DNA from: Morella rubra
Taxonomy: Eukaryota > Streptophyta > Magnoliopsida > Fagales > Myricaceae
Reading direction: 5' to 3'
Assembly (NCBI GenBank): GCA_003952965.2
Contig: CM025851.1
Coordinates: 13,413,111 to 13,477,110, forward strand
DNA: 64,000 nucleotides
The translations under genes were made by a program, and so were the position numbers. Below are positions 60,850 through 64,000 of the stretch, one piece after another (the first letter of the stretch is position 1; every line of letters begins with the position of its first letter). The notes below the pieces were generated by a model that did no database searches, was not told the DNA's origin, and saw only the letters and a list, made by a program, of their open reading frames with translations.

Positions 60850-62312
60850 CAACTTACACGCCTAGCCTGTAGGTGTAGTTAAATTTATTTAAAATTTTAG
60901 AAGTAATTGAGTGTGGAACACGTTATGTTTTTAGTTGAAATAATTTGCATTTTAAATTTAAAGAGCCACCTCGCCAAATGTGTTTTCAGTTAGTTAGATG
61001 CAAAATTTGATTTAAAATTTAAAAATTCAGCTTGTCAAATGTTTTTGTGCGTTATTTTAACTCTATATAACGATATAAATAATTAACAAAAAAAATTTAA
61101 TACACTAACCTTTGCCTTAAGCCCAATATATTAGGATGCATATTATATAAAATAATATATATCATATATATAGAAAAAAATATTTTTAGAGAACATAATT
61201 TACATAATAAAATATATTTCTTCTTATTAACTTAAAGTTTTGGGATAAGTGGTCACATAGTATCAGGACCAAACTCTTGACTTTACACTTCACCTCAATT
61301 TTAATTAAATATTTCAAGTATTAAGCCTCCCAATAAAAAGAAATTCCTAATCACACGTGAAGAGAGTATTAGATAATATAAATTAAATAATAAAATCTAT
61401 CTTTTTTTAGTAGCTTAAACTTTTGAAATAAGTGATAATTTCACAAATATATCAAATATCTCTCTCTTACATAAAAGTTAATACAACTAGATATGTTGTA
61501 TAACACATATCAATTACAACTTATAATATGAAATTATCATGTATAAAAGTTTTAAATTTATGAAACATAGGTCAATAGTAGAGACATCTATTCTTAAAGA
61601 TAGTTGCTCTTAGCTTATGAATTACAATAATATCAGTTGTATTTTGACTCGATAAAATCTCAATGGTACATTTGTCTTCAAGTATAGACTACTCTATGTC
61701 TTAAGGTATACTAAACATGACCTATTAATTAAACTAGAGTTGCTTCCACAGTTCCATGCTTATCCGCTATTCCACAATAAGGAACTCCTCTAATCTTAAC
61801 CTTCTATCAGTTCTATGTACAAAATCAAGTTTAGTTATTTATATTTTTGTCAAAATTTGATATATATTGAATATCTAGATCATTGGATCGCAATGATGGA
61901 AGTTACGAAAATGAAGATTAGCGAAATTTCTTATAAAAGAATTTTTAACTTCATATTAGCTATATAAATATATAAATTACTAAGAAAATGTTAAACTAAC
62001 AGGTAACGCATATGTTATATAAATTGAAGTAACTAAATTTTTAAGTAAATATAAAATTGTAAAACATGTAATTACATATATGTGGTTATAACATAGAAAT
62101 TAAGAAACAGTCCTTGCAGAGTGTTCCAAACTTAAATTAAAATGCATAACAAAATGTATGAATATATATACATACATTAATATTAAACAAAAAGACAACC
62201 AATTAAAAATATTTTGTTTTATATAAATGAAAAAATATTTAATTACATATGTTATAACAAATATATTAAATCGAGCTTAAACTAAAATGCATAACAAAAT
62301 ATATACTTATAT
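60850..62312. other. AT-rich interior of the hAT element
   Basis: Upstream side of the transposase gene. No coding frame or nested element was identified, apart from the palindrome that follows. Confidence 0.5.
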
Positions 62313-62537
62313 ATTCAAAAATAACATATACATATATACATTTTATAATGTAACTTAATATGATAATATCATAAAAATTTAATATAAACCATAACACATG
62401 CATATACATAGGGATATATAATATATAAAAGATATATCCCTATGTATATGCATGTGTTATGGTTTATATTAAATTTTTATGATATTATCATATTAAGTTA
62501 CATTATAAAATGTATATATGTATATGTATTTTTGAAT
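62313..62537. repeat. 225-bp near-perfect palindrome
   Basis: The left arm 62313-62419 (107 nt) and right arm 62432-62537 (106 nt) are exact reverse complements except for one extra A in the left arm. The loop is 12 nt (62420-62431). Transcribed, it would fold into a ~106-bp hairpin. It may be a very young foldback element. Confidence 0.95.
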
Positions 62538-62604
62538 TTATTTATTTATTTATTTAATAATAAGAATATAAATATATTTTTATTTATATGTATCTTTTTA
62601 ATAC

Positions 62605-62790
62605 GAGCTTTTAAATGAGCTCAAATGAGCCGAGTCGAGCTTATACGAGTTTTGTTCACGAGCCTAAACCGAGTCGAGCCAAGTTTAATAGAGTTTGACT
62701 CATTTAATAATCGAACTAAAAATGGTGTTCGAACTCGGCTCATTTATTAAACGAACCGAGCTTGGACTGGGCTTATACAAGCCGAGTTTG
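62605..62790. repeat. subterminal motif cluster, right side
   Basis: Repeated GAGCC, GTCGAGC and CGAACTCGGCTC words, counterpart of 57640-57830. Confidence 0.7.
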
Positions 62791-62835
62791 AGTTGTTCAT
62801 GAACGGCTCAATTCATTTACAGCCCTACGCGAGAG

Positions 62836-64000
62836 CATTGATTAAAATGGAAGACTGATGTAATTGTTTTTTTACCAACTCATACAGTGGAACGTAATCC
62901 AAAAGTACTTTTGTTTTATTATTTTATGATCTTGAGTTCCATATCTCCACTTTTAAAACCAAAGGAAGGTAATTCTACTGGACTACAAAGCTAATAAAAT
63001 GAAGCATTACTAAAAATATGAGGGTAAAATAATTTTTAATTCTGTTTCAAAATTTTATCTTTTAGTCTTTGAGTGTGTATCTGAAAAAAATATATATATA
63101 TATATATTTTATCAATATGATATTTATTCGGTTAACAGCCAAACCATCGTATCAACAACAAAAACAGTCAACGGTCTACGGGAAGAACTTCATTTGTTTT
63201 TTTTTTTTTTGAAATATAAACTTAAGATAAAAGTTGGAGTTTTAAAATCCAAGGACCTATTTTATATTACTATAAAACTGAAGGACCAAAAGAGACTTTA
63301 TGCCGTGGTTGATTCATTATGATGGTGCCGAAAATCTGTGAGCCACCAAATGGGTAATGGGCCACCCGATTTCCACCTCTCTAATTGAATTATAACCTAA
63401 AAACATGAGAAGGCAAACCTGATTCTTTTATAAGCTTGCAAGTGGACAAATTGCATCATCATTAAAAGTTAATTCTCTCTCTTTTTGATGACCGGACGGG
63501 TATTAGCTATTTTCTATTTTGTAAGACAATATGATCATTTCCTTATTTTGCATTGATTCGATTTTTGATTGATGGGATAAATATGGACCGGTCTATATTG
63601 ACAATCATTCCATTTTGGCCACAGCCTTGCGCCTCCTCATCTTGGTTCGTAGGCCAAGCCCTTGGACAGGGGTTCGAGCCAAGGCCTTTCAAGCTTAATA
63701 TATAACTACTTCCGTGTTACGGACTTTCGACTGATGCAGGCCCGTTATCTGCATTTGAGCCGACTTCCTTTGCAACCCCTATCAGGAGATCAGTATGATG
63801 GCCCGTTATCTATATCTGGGCTGATTTCCTTTACCCCCATCATATTTTTATTTTTGACTATTTGTTGCGAATCTAACAAAATGAAGGTCAGTTGACAGAA
63901 AGACTGAATTTCTTTTGGGATATAAACTCAATGACTAGGCCTGGAATAGGGGGAACAAGGCCAGTTTCTCCCAATTTTCCGAACCCAGAATATGTTGCGA
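62836..64000. other. gene-free DNA at the window end
   Basis: AT-rich, with a (TA)n tract at 63090-63106. 63733-63841 holds two related ~62-bp units beginning GGCCCGTTATCT. 63670 has GGTTCGAGCC, like a tRNA B box, but no matching A box. No gene is supported. Confidence 0.45.

Larger units (their letters stand above)
57614..62827 (-). mobile_element. 5.2-kb hAT element with perfect 8-bp target duplication
   Basis: TAGGGCTGTAAA at the left and its exact inverse at the right, flanked by CGCGAGAG on both sides (57606-57613 and 62828-62835). Clusters of GAGCTCGAGCTCG-like motifs lie inside both ends (57640-57830 and 62605-62790), as expected for transposase binding. It contains a BED-finger transposase gene on the minus strand with several lesions. 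Size, ends and duplication are all typical of hAT. Confidence 0.93.

Noticed and set aside
63625-63690. Possible tRNA or SINE head (GGTTCGAGCC)
   Set aside because: Only a B-box-like string; no A box, cloverleaf or poly(A)/poly(T) tail at suitable spacing.

Overview
The window is nuclear DNA of a dicot (eudicot) plant. Host genes have GT-AG introns, AT-rich intergenic DNA, TATA boxes and plant-specific families: cytosolic malate dehydrogenase, a DUF761 'cotton fibre' protein, tau-class glutathione transferases, an 11S seed globulin and leucine-rich-repeat receptor-like proteins. About half of the DNA is transposable elements in several states of decay. The species cannot be named from the sequence alone.

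Layout. (1) 823-4224, minus: complete seven-exon cytosolic malate dehydrogenase. (2) 4.3-9.9 kb: gene-free DNA holding a 1.7-kb Mutator-like element with ~520-bp inverted ends and a 9-bp target duplication, small MITEs and a 265-bp tandem duplication. (3) 9937-10488, minus: intact single-exon DUF761 gene. (4) 10.5-18.7 kb: a decayed tRNA-Asp copy, a 394-bp inverted-repeat element and a broken LINE. (5) 18.8-26.8 kb: a segmental duplication of a convergent pair, [GST -> <- 11S globulin]. Unit 1 keeps a complete GST, but its globulin is reduced to a fragment carrying a MULE-type MITE. Unit 2 keeps both genes. A LINE tail, itself hit by a 247-bp solo LTR, separates the units. (6) 27.6-32.7 kb: Copia LTR retrotransposon (plus strand) with both LTRs and a multiply broken coding region. 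(7) 32.9-34.7 kb: a Pack-MULE-like element carrying the 5' part of a CIPK-type kinase gene and a second exon-like fragment. (8) 35.3-39.4 kb: a second, internally deleted Copia element (minus strand) with a perfect 5-bp target duplication. (9) 39.6-42.4 kb: a 60-bp-repeat, exon-like sequence split by a 5'-truncated LINE with a 12-bp target duplication. (10) 43.0-54.5 kb, minus: two receptor-like protein copies, the first intact (895 codons), the second a pseudogene; between them lie a 2.6-kb hAT-like element and an aldo/keto reductase exon fragment. (11) 54.7-64 kb: small elements, then a 5.2-kb hAT element with a perfect 8-bp target duplication, a recently broken BED-finger transposase gene and a near-perfect 225-bp palindrome.

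Five host genes look functional: malate dehydrogenase, the DUF761 gene, GST copy 1, the 11S globulin and RLP copy 1. GST copy 2 also reads open, but has a different upstream region and a C-terminus five residues shorter. They share no pathway; what links them is local duplication followed by transposon insertion and uneven loss. No operons, CRISPR arrays or bacterial-type features were seen. The most unusual structures are the Pack-MULE with its internal 34-bp inverted repeat, the palindrome inside the hAT element, a probable GC-AG intron in the globulin gene, and the GST/globulin duplication with an internal empty site that proves a MITE insertion.
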